Source: Actinomadura cremea
Lineage (GTDB): Bacteria > Actinomycetota > Actinomycetes > Streptosporangiales > Streptosporangiaceae
Assembly (NCBI RefSeq): GCF_014648495.1
Contig: NZ_BMRF01000004.1
Span: forward strand, 496,001-560,000
Length of the DNA stretch: 64,000 nt
Reading direction: 5' to 3'
Part shown: in pieces, positions 56,924-64,000 of the stretch
Numbering within the stretch: the stretch's first letter is position 1
Layout: each line of letters opens with the position of its first letter
Program-made: the position numbers and the translations under genes
The notes under the pieces: model-generated
The model's database searches: none
The model's input: only the letters and a program-made list of their open reading frames with translations
Told to the model about the DNA's origin: nothing

Positions 56924-57553
56924 GTGACCGACGGCGAAGGGCCGGACGTCCGGCCCGTGCGCGCGAGCGCGGTGGAGCGGCGGATCCTGGCCGCGGCGCT
57001 GCGGCTGTTCGCCGAGCGCGGTTTCGACGGGACGTCGGTGCAGGGCATCGTGGAGGCCGCGGCGGTCACCAAGGGCGCCCTCTACCACTACTTCGACTCC
57101 AAGGACGACCTGCTCTACGAGATCTACCACTCGCTGATCGCCCGCCAGCTCGCCGACCTCGATCTCGTGCTGGCCGAGCGGCCGCCCCCGCGCGAAGCCG
57201 TCCGCGCCGTCCTGGCCGGGCTGATCCGCAGCACGGCCGAGCATATCGACGAGGCGAAGGTGTTCTCCCGCGAGATGCACCGGCTCGACCATGTCCGGAT
57301 GCGGTCGGTGCGGTCCGAGCGGCGCCGCTACCACGTGACGTTCCGCGGCATCGTCGAGCAGGGGCAGCGCGAGGGCGTCTTCGCGCGCACCACCCCCGCC
57401 GAGACCGTCACGATCGTCGCGCTGGGCATGGTCAACCAGATGCCCGCGTGGTGGCGGGCGGACGGCCCGAAGCCCGCCGAGGCGCTCGCCGACGAGGTCG
57501 CCGCGTTCGTCCTCGCGGCCCTGGAGACCGGGGCTCAGCCCGCCGCGGACTGA
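56924..57553 (+). CDS. TetR family regulator (KstR2-like)
   Basis: A 209-residue repressor from GTG 56924. The HTH is ILAAALRLFAERGFDGTSVQGIVEAAAVTKGALYHYFDSKDDLLYEI. The C-terminal domain, with IDEAKVFSREMHRLDHVRMRSVRSERRRYHVTFRGIVEQGQREG and VNQMPAWWR, is like KstR2-type acyl-CoA-responsive TetR proteins. It is divergent from the lactonase and probably controls it through the 18-bp palindrome. Its end overlaps the convergent Bcr/CflA gene by 19 bp. Confidence 0.88.
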   Translation: MTDGEGPDVRPVRASAVERRILAAALRLFAERGFDGTSVQGIVEAAAVTKGALYHYFDSKDDLLYEIYHSLIARQLADLDLVLAERPPPREAVRAVLAGLIRSTAEHIDEAKVFSREMHRLDHVRMRSVRSERRRYHVTFRGIVEQGQREGVFARTTPAETVTIVALGMVNQMPAWWRADGPKPAEALADEVAAFVLAALETGAQPAAD

Positions 57554-58824
57554 CCGGCGGCCCGCGCCGCGACCGCGGCGACGCACGCGGCGAGGGCCGC
57601 GAGCACCGCGATCGACACCGCCATCGGGACGGCGGTGTCCTCGCCGCCGAGCCCGGCCAGCGGCCCGGCCGCGCCGCCCAGCGTGAACTGGCCGACGCCG
57701 AGCAGCGCGGACGCGCTCCCCGCGATCCGCGGCGCCCGGTCCGACAGCGCCAGCGCCGTCGCGTTCGGCAGCACGAGCCCCTGCCCGGACGCGACGAGCA
57801 GCATCCCCGGCAGCACGCCCGGCAGCCCCAGCCCGGCGAGCACCGCGACCAGCAGCAGCGCCCCGCCGACGAGGACGATCCCGAGCCCGGTCGCGAGCAG
57901 CCGGCGCAGCGGGACGCGCCCGGCCAGCCGCCCGCCGACCTGCCCCGCGATCATGATGCCGACCGCGTTCACCCCGAACGCGGTGCTGAACTCCTGCGCG
58001 GAGAGCCCGTAGACGTCCTGCAGCACGAACGGCGAACCGGAGATGTAGGCGAACATCGCGCCGAACGACAGGCCGACGGTCAGCACGTACCCGACGAACG
58101 CGCGGTCGCGCAGCAGCGTCCCGAACGTCGCGAGGGTCGCGCGGACGCCGCCCGTCTGCCGCTCCCCGGCGGGCAGGGTCTCCCGCAGCCCGAGCAGCGC
58201 GGCGAAGAACAGCAGGACCCCGACGGCGGCGAGGGCGGCGAACAGGCCCGGCCACGGCACCACCCGCAGGAGCTGCCCGCCGACCACCGGCGCGAGGATG
58301 GGGGCAAGCCCGGTCACCAGCATCAGCATCGAGAAGAACCGGGCGGCGGCGACGCCCTGGTACAGGTCGCGGACGACGGCGCGGGCGATGACGATCCCGG
58401 CGGCCCCCGCGGCGCCCTGCACGAACCGCGCCCCGATCAGCGTCTCCACGGTCGGCGCGACGGCGCACAGCAGCGAGGCGACGGCGTAGACGGCCATGCC
58501 GGCGAGCAGCGGGCGGCGGCGGCCGAGCGCGTCGCTCAGCGGGCCCGCCACGGCCTGCCCGAGCGCGAGCCCGATGAGGCAGCCGGTCAGCGTGAGCTGC
58601 GCCAGCGACGCGCCGGTCGACAGGTCGTCGGACACCTCGGGCAGCGCGGGCAGGTACAGGTCGGTCGAGAGCGGCGCGATGGCGGTCAGCGCGCCGAGGA
58701 CCGCGATGAGTCCGAACCGCGCACCGCGCGCGGCGGGCTCGGCGGGGCCGGTGGCGGGCTCGGTGGCGGGCCCGGCGGGCGCGTCCGCGGGGCGGGCGTC
58801 CGGGCTACGGGGGGACTGGGGCAT
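57535..58824 (-). CDS. Bcr/CflA family drug-resistance MFS transporter
   Basis: A 429-residue protein with about 12 helices. The Bcr/CflA signatures are APLSTDLYLPALPEVSDDL in helix 1, GPLSDALGRRRPLLAGM (motif A) and IGARFVQGAAGAAGIVIARAVVRDLY. The N-terminal 35 residues are a Pro/Ala-rich cytoplasmic tail encoded by imperfect repeats (PAGPATEPATGPAEPAA). It exports drugs or small metabolites by proton antiport. It is 70 bp downstream of the nitroreductase-like gene but separated by a terminator hairpin. Confidence 0.9.
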   Translation of the reverse strand: MPQSPRSPDARPADAPAGPATEPATGPAEPAARGARFGLIAVLGALTAIAPLSTDLYLPALPEVSDDLSTGASLAQLTLTGCLIGLALGQAVAGPLSDALGRRRPLLAGMAVYAVASLLCAVAPTVETLIGARFVQGAAGAAGIVIARAVVRDLYQGVAAARFFSMLMLVTGLAPILAPVVGGQLLRVVPWPGLFAALAAVGVLLFFAALLGLRETLPAGERQTGGVRATLATFGTLLRDRAFVGYVLTVGLSFGAMFAYISGSPFVLQDVYGLSAQEFSTAFGVNAVGIMIAGQVGGRLAGRVPLRRLLATGLGIVLVGGALLLVAVLAGLGLPGVLPGMLLVASGQGLVLPNATALALSDRAPRIAGSASALLGVGQFTLGGAAGPLAGLGGEDTAVPMAVSIAVLAALAACVAAVAARAAGQSAAG

Positions 58825-58847
58825 GGGGGCGCTCCGTGAACGGCGTG

Positions 58848-58874
58848 CGCCCGGCCGCGGTGTGCGGCCGGGCG
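58848..58874 (-). terminator. Terminator hairpin after the nitroreductase-like gene
   Basis: CGCCCGGCCGC (58848-58858) pairs perfectly over 11 bp with GCGGCCGGGCG (58864-58874) around a 5-nt loop. It lies between the nitroreductase-like gene and the Bcr/CflA gene, both transcribed leftward. Confidence 0.7.
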
Positions 58875-58894
58875 GGGCGGTGGACGGCGGGGGC

Positions 58895-59503
58895 TCAGAC
58901 GGTGGTGACGACCTGCTCGTAGTCGAGGCGGCGGTTCCGGCCGAACCACGCGTCCGGGCCGGGCCTGCCCGCGTTGACGATCGCGATGGCGCGCAGGCCG
59001 CCGCCCGCGAGGAACTCCTTCTCGACGGCCTCGGCGTCGAAGCCCGCCATCGGCCCGGCGGCGAGCCCGGCGGCGCGGACGCCGAGGATGAGGTAGCCGA
59101 GCTGGATCGTGGCGTTGAACCTCGCCATCCCGGCGCGGCGCGGACTGGCGGCCATGTCGTCGCGCGCCTCCGGCCGGTGCCAGACGGTCGGCAGGTGCTC
59201 GTGGAAGTCCTCGTCCGCCGCGACGACCAGCGAGACCGGCGCGGCCGCGGTCTTGGCGCGGTTGCCCTCGGCCATCAGCGGGAGGAGGCGTTCCTTCGCC
59301 TCCGCGCTGCGGACCGCCACGATCCGCAGCGGCTGGGCGTTCATCGCGGTCGGCGCCCACTTGACCAGTTCGTAGATCGCGCGGAGCTGCTCGTCGGTCA
59401 CCGGCTCGGTCGTGAACGTGTTCGCCGTGCGGGCCTCGCGGAACAGCAGGTCCTGGGCGTCCTCGGCCAGGGCGAGGAGGCCGTCGGGCGCGATCGCGGT
59501 CAT
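58895..59503 (-). CDS. RutE/HadB-type nitroreductase family protein (malonic semialdehyde reductase-like)
   Basis: A 202-residue flavin-dependent reductase. The family pattern is RTANTFTTEPVTDEQLRAIYELVKWAPTAMNAQPLRIVAVRS, GYLILGVRAAGLAAGPMAGFD and a C-terminal WFGRNRRLDYEQVV. Length fits RutE (about 196 residues), which reduces malonic semialdehyde to 3-hydroxypropionate in pyrimidine breakdown. No rut neighbours are present, so the substrate is open. A hairpin (GGCGGAA-AACGG-TTCCGCC, 59520-59538) lies just upstream of its start and may affect translation. Confidence 0.87.
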   Translation of the reverse strand: MTAIAPDGLLALAEDAQDLLFREARTANTFTTEPVTDEQLRAIYELVKWAPTAMNAQPLRIVAVRSAEAKERLLPLMAEGNRAKTAAAPVSLVVAADEDFHEHLPTVWHRPEARDDMAASPRRAGMARFNATIQLGYLILGVRAAGLAAGPMAGFDAEAVEKEFLAGGGLRAIAIVNAGRPGPDAWFGRNRRLDYEQVVTTV

Positions 59504-59598
59504 GGGCTGGCCTTTCGTCGGCGGAAAACGGTTCCGCCAAGGTCCAACGCGATGACGGTCCGTTATCTGCCGCGTCAGGCAGTGGAGTGCGTCACACG

Positions 59599-61356
59599 TC
59601 AGAACGGCGGGCGGGCCAGCATCGTGAGGTCCGAGAGCCGCTGCGCCGCCGCGACGGCCGCGCCCGTCACCGTCCCCACCGTCAGCAGCGACAGCCCGCC
59701 CAGCACCGCGAGCCGGCCCAGCCGGTACCCCGCCGGCACCCGCTCGGCGCCGCGCCCCCGCACCGGCCAGGGCGCCCGCAGCGGCGCCGTCCCCGGCGGC
59801 TCGGGGGCCTCGGCGGCGGGCGGCGCGTCCGCCGGCCCGATGCCCGGCGCGAGCCCGGCCGCCCACGTCAGCAGTTCGGCGACGTCGGCGGGCTCGGCGC
59901 CCAGCCCGGACGCGAAGTAGCGGACCCGCCCCGCCACCTGCTCCAGCGTCCGGACGGTGTTGCCGAGCCCGACCCCCGCGAGCCACTCGCGCACGCCGTC
60001 GTCCAGGTCCCGGCCGATCCCGGTGCGGGCCAGCAGGTCGGTCTTGGTGACCACGACGGCGACGCGCTTCTGCCGGCCCCGGTCGGGACGCGACCGCAGC
60101 TCGTTCAGCACCCGCTGCAGGGTGTCGGCCGGGTCCTCGTCCGACGACATCGCGGACCGGTCGACGAGTTCCCGCTCCTTCCCGGTCAGCGCCCGCCGCA
60201 CCTGGGGGAGCGCGAACGGGTCCACGACGAACACGAGCGCCTCGCCGTGGTCGAGGTACCGCAGCGACTCGACCTCCGTCGCGCCCGTGTAGTGCTCGCC
60301 CGCCGGGTCGAACAGGTACAGGATCCGCCGCGCGCGCCCCGTCCCCTGCCGGTCGGGCACCTCCACGTCCACCATGGTCGCCAGCGGCAGCTCCGGGCCC
60401 GTCTTGGCGAGCCGCCCGCCCCGCTGGAACTCCCGCATGGCCGCCGCGTACGCCTCCGCGTGCCGCCGCTCCACGAACGACAGCCGTCCCCCGGCGGCGT
60501 GGGCGCGCGCGTGCAGCGCACGTATGCCCAGCACCATGAACGTCGTCTTCCCGGCCGCCGGACCGCCGACGAACGGCAGCGGCTCCACCCGCACCCGGCC
60601 GATCCGCTCCGGCAGCCGCCCGCCGCAGTGCGGGCAGTACGCCGCCAGCCGGAACCGCCCGAGCGGCACCGTCGTCGGCAGCCGCGCCCCGCACCGGCAC
60701 ACGTGCCGGAACGCCCCCGCCGCGCCCGGCGCCAGCTTCGGATGCCGCGCCCCGCACCCCGGGCACTCGTACTCGGGCAGGGCGATGCGCTCGTAGCAGA
60801 ACGGATGCGGGCACGTCTGCAGGATCCGCCCGTACGCCATGAACCCCCGCTCGACCGCCGCGAGCACCAGCACGCACGCGAGCCAGCACGCCAGCCCCAC
60901 CGCCGCGAGGAGCCCGTACAGGACGGTCAGCGCCAGCACGAACACCGCCGCCGGGACGGCCGCCGCCGCGATCCCCGCGCACAGCGCCAGCCATACCGGG
61001 AACGCGAAGAACCCCCACGGGCCGCCGAGCAGCAGCGTCCGGGTCAGCCCCACCACGGTCCGCGACGCGGTCGTCCACACCTTCGGCACGACCGTCCGCG
61101 TGATCGTCCACCAGTCCCGCCACACCTGGCTTAGCAGGTAGTTGCGGTACGCGACGTCCGGGGCGGCGACCGGCGACGGCCCCTCCAGCGTGGACGGCGC
61201 CAGCGTGCGGCACGCGTGCAGGTAGTAGAGCCCGAGCGCGGCGCCCCCCGCCACCACCAGCGTCACCGGGAACAGCACCGGGAACACGTACGCGAACCCC
61301 AGCCACATCACGGCCGCCCACACCGCGATCAGGATCAGCGCCAGCACGCCCTGCAT
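59599..61356 (-). CDS. Zinc-ribbon membrane GTPase (TRAFAC/double-GTPase-like)
   Basis: A 585-residue protein. The N-terminus has four hydrophobic segments (about 3-47 and 113-168). Zinc-ribbon pairs follow (CPGC at 198-201, CRC near 220-222, CPHC at 241-244). The NTPase domain (about 255-500) has Walker A GGPAAGKT at 264-271, a switch-like YLFDPAGEHY and a VVVTKTDLL base-recognition motif (TKxD). A single transmembrane helix near 555-575 ends the protein. This is the GTPase partner of GAP1 proteins in actinobacterial loci predicted to act in NTP-dependent immunity or signalling. Function here is inferred. Confidence 0.85.
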   Translation of the reverse strand: MQGVLALILIAVWAAVMWLGFAYVFPVLFPVTLVVAGGAALGLYYLHACRTLAPSTLEGPSPVAAPDVAYRNYLLSQVWRDWWTITRTVVPKVWTTASRTVVGLTRTLLLGGPWGFFAFPVWLALCAGIAAAAVPAAVFVLALTVLYGLLAAVGLACWLACVLVLAAVERGFMAYGRILQTCPHPFCYERIALPEYECPGCGARHPKLAPGAAGAFRHVCRCGARLPTTVPLGRFRLAAYCPHCGGRLPERIGRVRVEPLPFVGGPAAGKTTFMVLGIRALHARAHAAGGRLSFVERRHAEAYAAAMREFQRGGRLAKTGPELPLATMVDVEVPDRQGTGRARRILYLFDPAGEHYTGATEVESLRYLDHGEALVFVVDPFALPQVRRALTGKERELVDRSAMSSDEDPADTLQRVLNELRSRPDRGRQKRVAVVVTKTDLLARTGIGRDLDDGVREWLAGVGLGNTVRTLEQVAGRVRYFASGLGAEPADVAELLTWAAGLAPGIGPADAPPAAEAPEPPGTAPLRAPWPVRGRGAERVPAGYRLGRLAVLGGLSLLTVGTVTGAAVAAAQRLSDLTMLARPPF

Positions 61357-61360
61357 CCGG

Positions 61361-63739
61361 TCACCTCCCCTCGGCGATCAGGTCGCGCAGCGCGGGCCGC
61401 AGCTCCGGCGCGCGGTCCAGGTACGCGTCGAGCTGCCGGCCCGCCAGCCAGCGCCCCGCCTGCCCGCTGAAGCACGCCCGCGCCCACGCCTCCAGGCCCG
61501 GCTCGCGCACGTCGCTTCCGCGCAACCGCAGGACGACCTCCACCAGCTCGTTGCGCTGCTCGATCTCCGCGCCCCGCAGCGGCGCCCGTCCCGCCCGGAC
61601 CCGTGCCGCGAGCCCGGCAGTCCAGCACCCCGCGAGCCGCGCCCGCACGCCCTCGTCCAGCGCCGCCAGCAGCGCCGCCCGGAACTCCGGCGGGCGCCTG
61701 CACAGCCGCCGCGCCGCCCCGCCGAACGCCGCGTCCGCCAGCCGCCCGGCCGCCCCCGCCCCGGCGAGCGCCGCCAGCGCCTTCGCGGCGCGGCCGGGCC
61801 GGTCGGCGGTGACCGCGTCGGCGTGCGCCCGCACGACCGCCGCGTCCCGGGCCGCCGCCCCGCCCGGCAGGACGGCCTCGGTCCGCGCCGCGAGCCGCAG
61901 CACCCCGGCGTCGGTGAACGCGTCCTCCGCGAGCCGCCCGAACGTCCGGCACGGCAGCGCGGCCAGCGCCGCGTACGCGCCCATCGCGGCCCCGTGCGCG
62001 TCCAGCAGCTCGGTGCACTCGGCCACCGACGGCGGCGACGCCCAGACCTCCCCGAGCGCCGCGTCCAGCCCCGGCCCCCCGGGACGGTCGGCGAGGGCCA
62101 GGAGGTCGGTGGTGGCCCGCAGGCGGCGGGCGGGGTCGCGGCGGCCGACGGAGGCCAGGACGGGAACGGCGACGCGCGGGGCGTCGCGCAGCCGGTCCAG
62201 GTGCTCGTGGAGCGCGTCGCACAGGTCGGGTTCGAGGGCGCGGCCGCCGGTGTCCGCGAGGCCGGTGACGGCGCCGTCCACGAGCGCGTCGCGGAGTGCG
62301 GCCGGGCAGGCGGCGAGGGCCGCCGGGAGGTCGCGGGCGCCGTTGCGGACGCACGCGGCGGCGGCCCCGGCGACCTCGTCCGGGCCGACCGGGACTCCCG
62401 CGCGCGTCGCCACGGCGGCCACGGCCGCGACCTCGCACAGGTCCGGCGCCGCCGCGAGCGCGGCCGGGACCCGGCTGCTCAGCTCCGCGTGTGCGCCGCC
62501 CGCCGGTTCCGCGGGCCGGGCCGGACGGGCGGGACCGGCCGGGCGGGACGGCTCCGCCGGGGGCCGGGGGGCGCCGTCGCGCGGGGCGTCGGGCAGGTGC
62601 GCGCGGGCCGCCGGGTCCGAGAGGGCGAGGAGCGCGATCCGGGAGGCGCACCGCCGGGCGACGGCGGCGGCGCCCGTCCGCTCGGCGTGGTCGCGCACCG
62701 CCACGGCGAGGTCGAGGGGCATGGACGGGACGCGCGGCTCCAGCTCGTCCCACGCCCATCCGGGGAGCGCCGGACGCCGGGTGGTGAGGAGATCGGCGGT
62801 CGCGCGCTCCTCGGCCGGCGTCACCGTCGCGTCCGCCCGGCAGAGCGCGAGGAGGACGGCCGCGGCCTCGGGGGAGACGCCGTCGAGTTCGGCGAGTTCG
62901 GCGAGCGCGTCCAGGCCCGCGAAGTCGGCGTCGCGCCAGCGGTCGGCGACGGCGCGGGCGAACCGCGACGCGGGGGCGTCCGCGATGCCCGCGCGCAGGT
63001 CGACGGCCAGGGCGTGGGACGCGTGGTGCCGCACGTCCGCCCACACGCCGGGCGTCGTGCCCACCAGGTGCTGGGCGGCGCGCTGCGGGTCGGCGCTGTA
63101 GGTGACGAACGACAGGCGCCCGGTCGCCGCGACCGGCAGCGAGTACGACACCAGCGCGATCCAGCGGGCGATCGTGTCGGCGTCGTCGGCGACGAGCACG
63201 ACCCGGCCGTCGCCCGCCGCGATCCGGTCGCCGACCGCGCCCACGAGGACCCCGAGCGTTCCGAACGGGTCGGCGGGGCCGGACGCGGGGAGCCAGCGGG
63301 CGAGGTCCTCGGGGGCGAGCGCCGCGCCGGGCGGCAGCTCGTCGAGCTCGTCCAGGCCGCCGTCGGCGGTGCCGCGCGGTTCCCACAGCGGCGACCGCCA
63401 CAGTTCCGCCGGGCGCACCCCCTCGAGTTCGTCGGGCTCGGCGACCACGGCGTGCCCGAAGAAGTTGCCGTAGCGGCGCGAGTAGTCGAGCCCCAGGTAG
63501 CGGCACCGCACCAGGACCGGACGGCCGTCGACCCGGTCGTACAGCAGGGAGACCGGGAAGAGGTCGAGTTCGGCTTCGTCCGGTTCGGCCGGGGCCTCGG
63601 GCGGCGGGCGGTACGACAGGTGCGCCAGCACCCCGGCCCGGACGCCCTCCGGCAGCCCGGGGGTCTCGGCGACGACCTGGAACCCCGCCCGTCCGGTCGG
63701 GCCGCGCCGCACGGACGTGTAGTACAGCTGCCACGCCAT
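61361..63739 (-). CDS. GTPase-associated protein 1 (GAP1)-related protein
   Basis: A 792-residue protein. The N-terminus MAWQLYYTSVRRGPTGRAGFQVVAETPG is the GAP1-N2 signature, followed by YLGLDYSRRYGNFFGHAVV and LSFVTYSADPQRAAQHLVGT. The C-terminal half (about 440-790) is Ala/Leu/Arg-rich helical repeat after a Pro/Ala linker. The ATG ending at 63739 is chosen; GTG at 63745 overlaps the upstream stop (GTGA) and is equally possible. It lies 4 bp upstream of the GTPase gene, and the two are known to co-occur. It may regulate the GTPase or bring an effector to it. Confidence 0.85.
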   Translation of the reverse strand: MAWQLYYTSVRRGPTGRAGFQVVAETPGLPEGVRAGVLAHLSYRPPPEAPAEPDEAELDLFPVSLLYDRVDGRPVLVRCRYLGLDYSRRYGNFFGHAVVAEPDELEGVRPAELWRSPLWEPRGTADGGLDELDELPPGAALAPEDLARWLPASGPADPFGTLGVLVGAVGDRIAAGDGRVVLVADDADTIARWIALVSYSLPVAATGRLSFVTYSADPQRAAQHLVGTTPGVWADVRHHASHALAVDLRAGIADAPASRFARAVADRWRDADFAGLDALAELAELDGVSPEAAAVLLALCRADATVTPAEERATADLLTTRRPALPGWAWDELEPRVPSMPLDLAVAVRDHAERTGAAAVARRCASRIALLALSDPAARAHLPDAPRDGAPRPPAEPSRPAGPARPARPAEPAGGAHAELSSRVPAALAAAPDLCEVAAVAAVATRAGVPVGPDEVAGAAAACVRNGARDLPAALAACPAALRDALVDGAVTGLADTGGRALEPDLCDALHEHLDRLRDAPRVAVPVLASVGRRDPARRLRATTDLLALADRPGGPGLDAALGEVWASPPSVAECTELLDAHGAAMGAYAALAALPCRTFGRLAEDAFTDAGVLRLAARTEAVLPGGAAARDAAVVRAHADAVTADRPGRAAKALAALAGAGAAGRLADAAFGGAARRLCRRPPEFRAALLAALDEGVRARLAGCWTAGLAARVRAGRAPLRGAEIEQRNELVEVVLRLRGSDVREPGLEAWARACFSGQAGRWLAGRQLDAYLDRAPELRPALRDLIAEGR

Positions 63740-63741
63740 CG

Positions 63742-63999
63742 TCACTCGCCTTCCGGACGAACGCCGTCGAGCATCCCGAACCGGTACAGCAGCCACAGGA
63801 GGGGGTCCTCGGCCCGGTGCGGACGGACGCCGCCCGCGCCGACCCGCCCGTCCGCCGGGACGCCCCCGAGGGCCGACAGCGCGAAGAACGCGTGGTCGGC
63901 GTACTGCTGCCCGAGGTAGGTGTCGAGCTGCCCGGCCTGCCAGTCGTGCAGCAGCGCCCGCACCTGCTCGTGCACCGCCTCGCGGTCGTCGAGGTCGAG
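63742..63999 (-). CDS. Unknown protein of the GTPase/GAP1 operon (5' end outside window)
   Basis: The frame is open through the window edge, so only the last 85 residues are seen (LDLDDREAVHEQVRALLHDW onward). The visible part is helical, then Gly-rich, then LLWLLYRFGMLDGVRPEGE. The GTG at 63975 is not necessarily the start because the frame continues upstream. The stop overlaps the GAP1 gene start region, so it belongs to the same operon. I do not recognise the family. Confidence 0.65.
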   Translation of the reverse strand, partial: LDLDDREAVHEQVRALLHDWQAGQLDTYLGQQYADHAFFALSALGGVPADGRVGAGGVRPHRAEDPLLWLLYRFGMLDGVRPEGE

Positions 64000-64000
64000 G

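Noticed and set aside
1-64000. Mobile elements, CRISPR arrays, tRNA genes
   Set aside because: I looked for transposase or integrase motifs, regularly spaced repeats and tRNA-like cloverleaf sequences with CCA-type ends and found none.

Overview
The window is very GC-rich (third codon positions almost always G or C). It has many GTG and TTG starts and heavily overlapping stop/start junctions. Its family content is DUF4132, DUF5682/DUF5691, DUF58 plus a transglutaminase-like protein, GAP1-type proteins and many TetR regulators. This points to a high-GC actinomycete, most likely Streptosporangiales/Thermomonosporaceae (Actinomadura-like); the taxon is inferred. It looks like ordinary chromosome: I found no tRNA, rRNA, insertion sequence, phage gene, CRISPR array or replication origin, and coding density is above 95 percent.

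Layout. (1) 2-4818: two tandem DUF4132 proteins and a small protein that looks like a ubiquitin-fold protein ending in Gly-Gly. (2) 4843-12597: LuxR-type regulator facing an aldo/keto reductase, TetR plus efflux pump, PadR regulator, lipid kinase, an esterase-fold protein lacking its nucleophile serine, and an amidohydrolase. (3) 12599-14013: zinc-type CDF exporter with its ArsR/SmtB sensor. (4) 14082-21252: an overlapping five-gene operon, SWIM-family protein (without SWIM motif) > DUF5691 > MoxR AAA+ > DUF5682 > vWA, resembling the E. coli yehQ/L/M/P genes. With the DUF4132 genes of (1), the window holds most components of the E. coli yeh-type cluster. (5) 21361-33592: M50 peptidase, then a second, classical MoxR > DUF58 > transglutaminase-like set (all three transglutaminase catalytic residues replaced), a PLP dehydratase, a fibronectin-III surface protein, a Ser/Thr kinase and a membrane-anchored unknown.

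(6) 33666-39805: CoA transferase, cupin, MFS pump with divergent TetR sharing a perfect 20-bp palindrome, acyl-CoA dehydrogenase, second MFS protein. (7) 40046-46899: a catabolic island: class-III aminotransferase, GntR/FCD repressor, two Asp/Glu-racemase/maleate-isomerase paralogs, DUF3830, and divergently a D-2-hydroxyacid dehydrogenase plus amidase. Three near-identical GntR-type operators (two sharing 16 bp) tie these genes into one local regulon. (8) 46903-59503: zinc alcohol dehydrogenase with divergent TetR, DUF1707 protein, molybdopterin oxidoreductase, trypsin-like PDZ protease, a small ORF translationally coupled to an ABC exporter pair, a phosphotriesterase-like lactonase sharing a perfect 18-bp palindrome with its divergent TetR, a Bcr/CflA pump and a RutE-like nitroreductase. 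(9) 59599 to the right edge: a zinc-ribbon membrane GTPase, its GAP1-related partner and an unknown gene cut by the window edge, a layout typical of actinobacterial GTPase-centred conflict or signalling loci.

The best candidates for new biology are the DUF4132 plus ubiquitin-like gene set, the SWIM-less MoxR/vWA operon, the GTPase/GAP1 locus, and the GntR-controlled catabolic island of unknown substrate. Several enzyme-fold proteins (esterase, transglutaminase, one racemase) have lost catalytic residues and may be pseudoenzymes.
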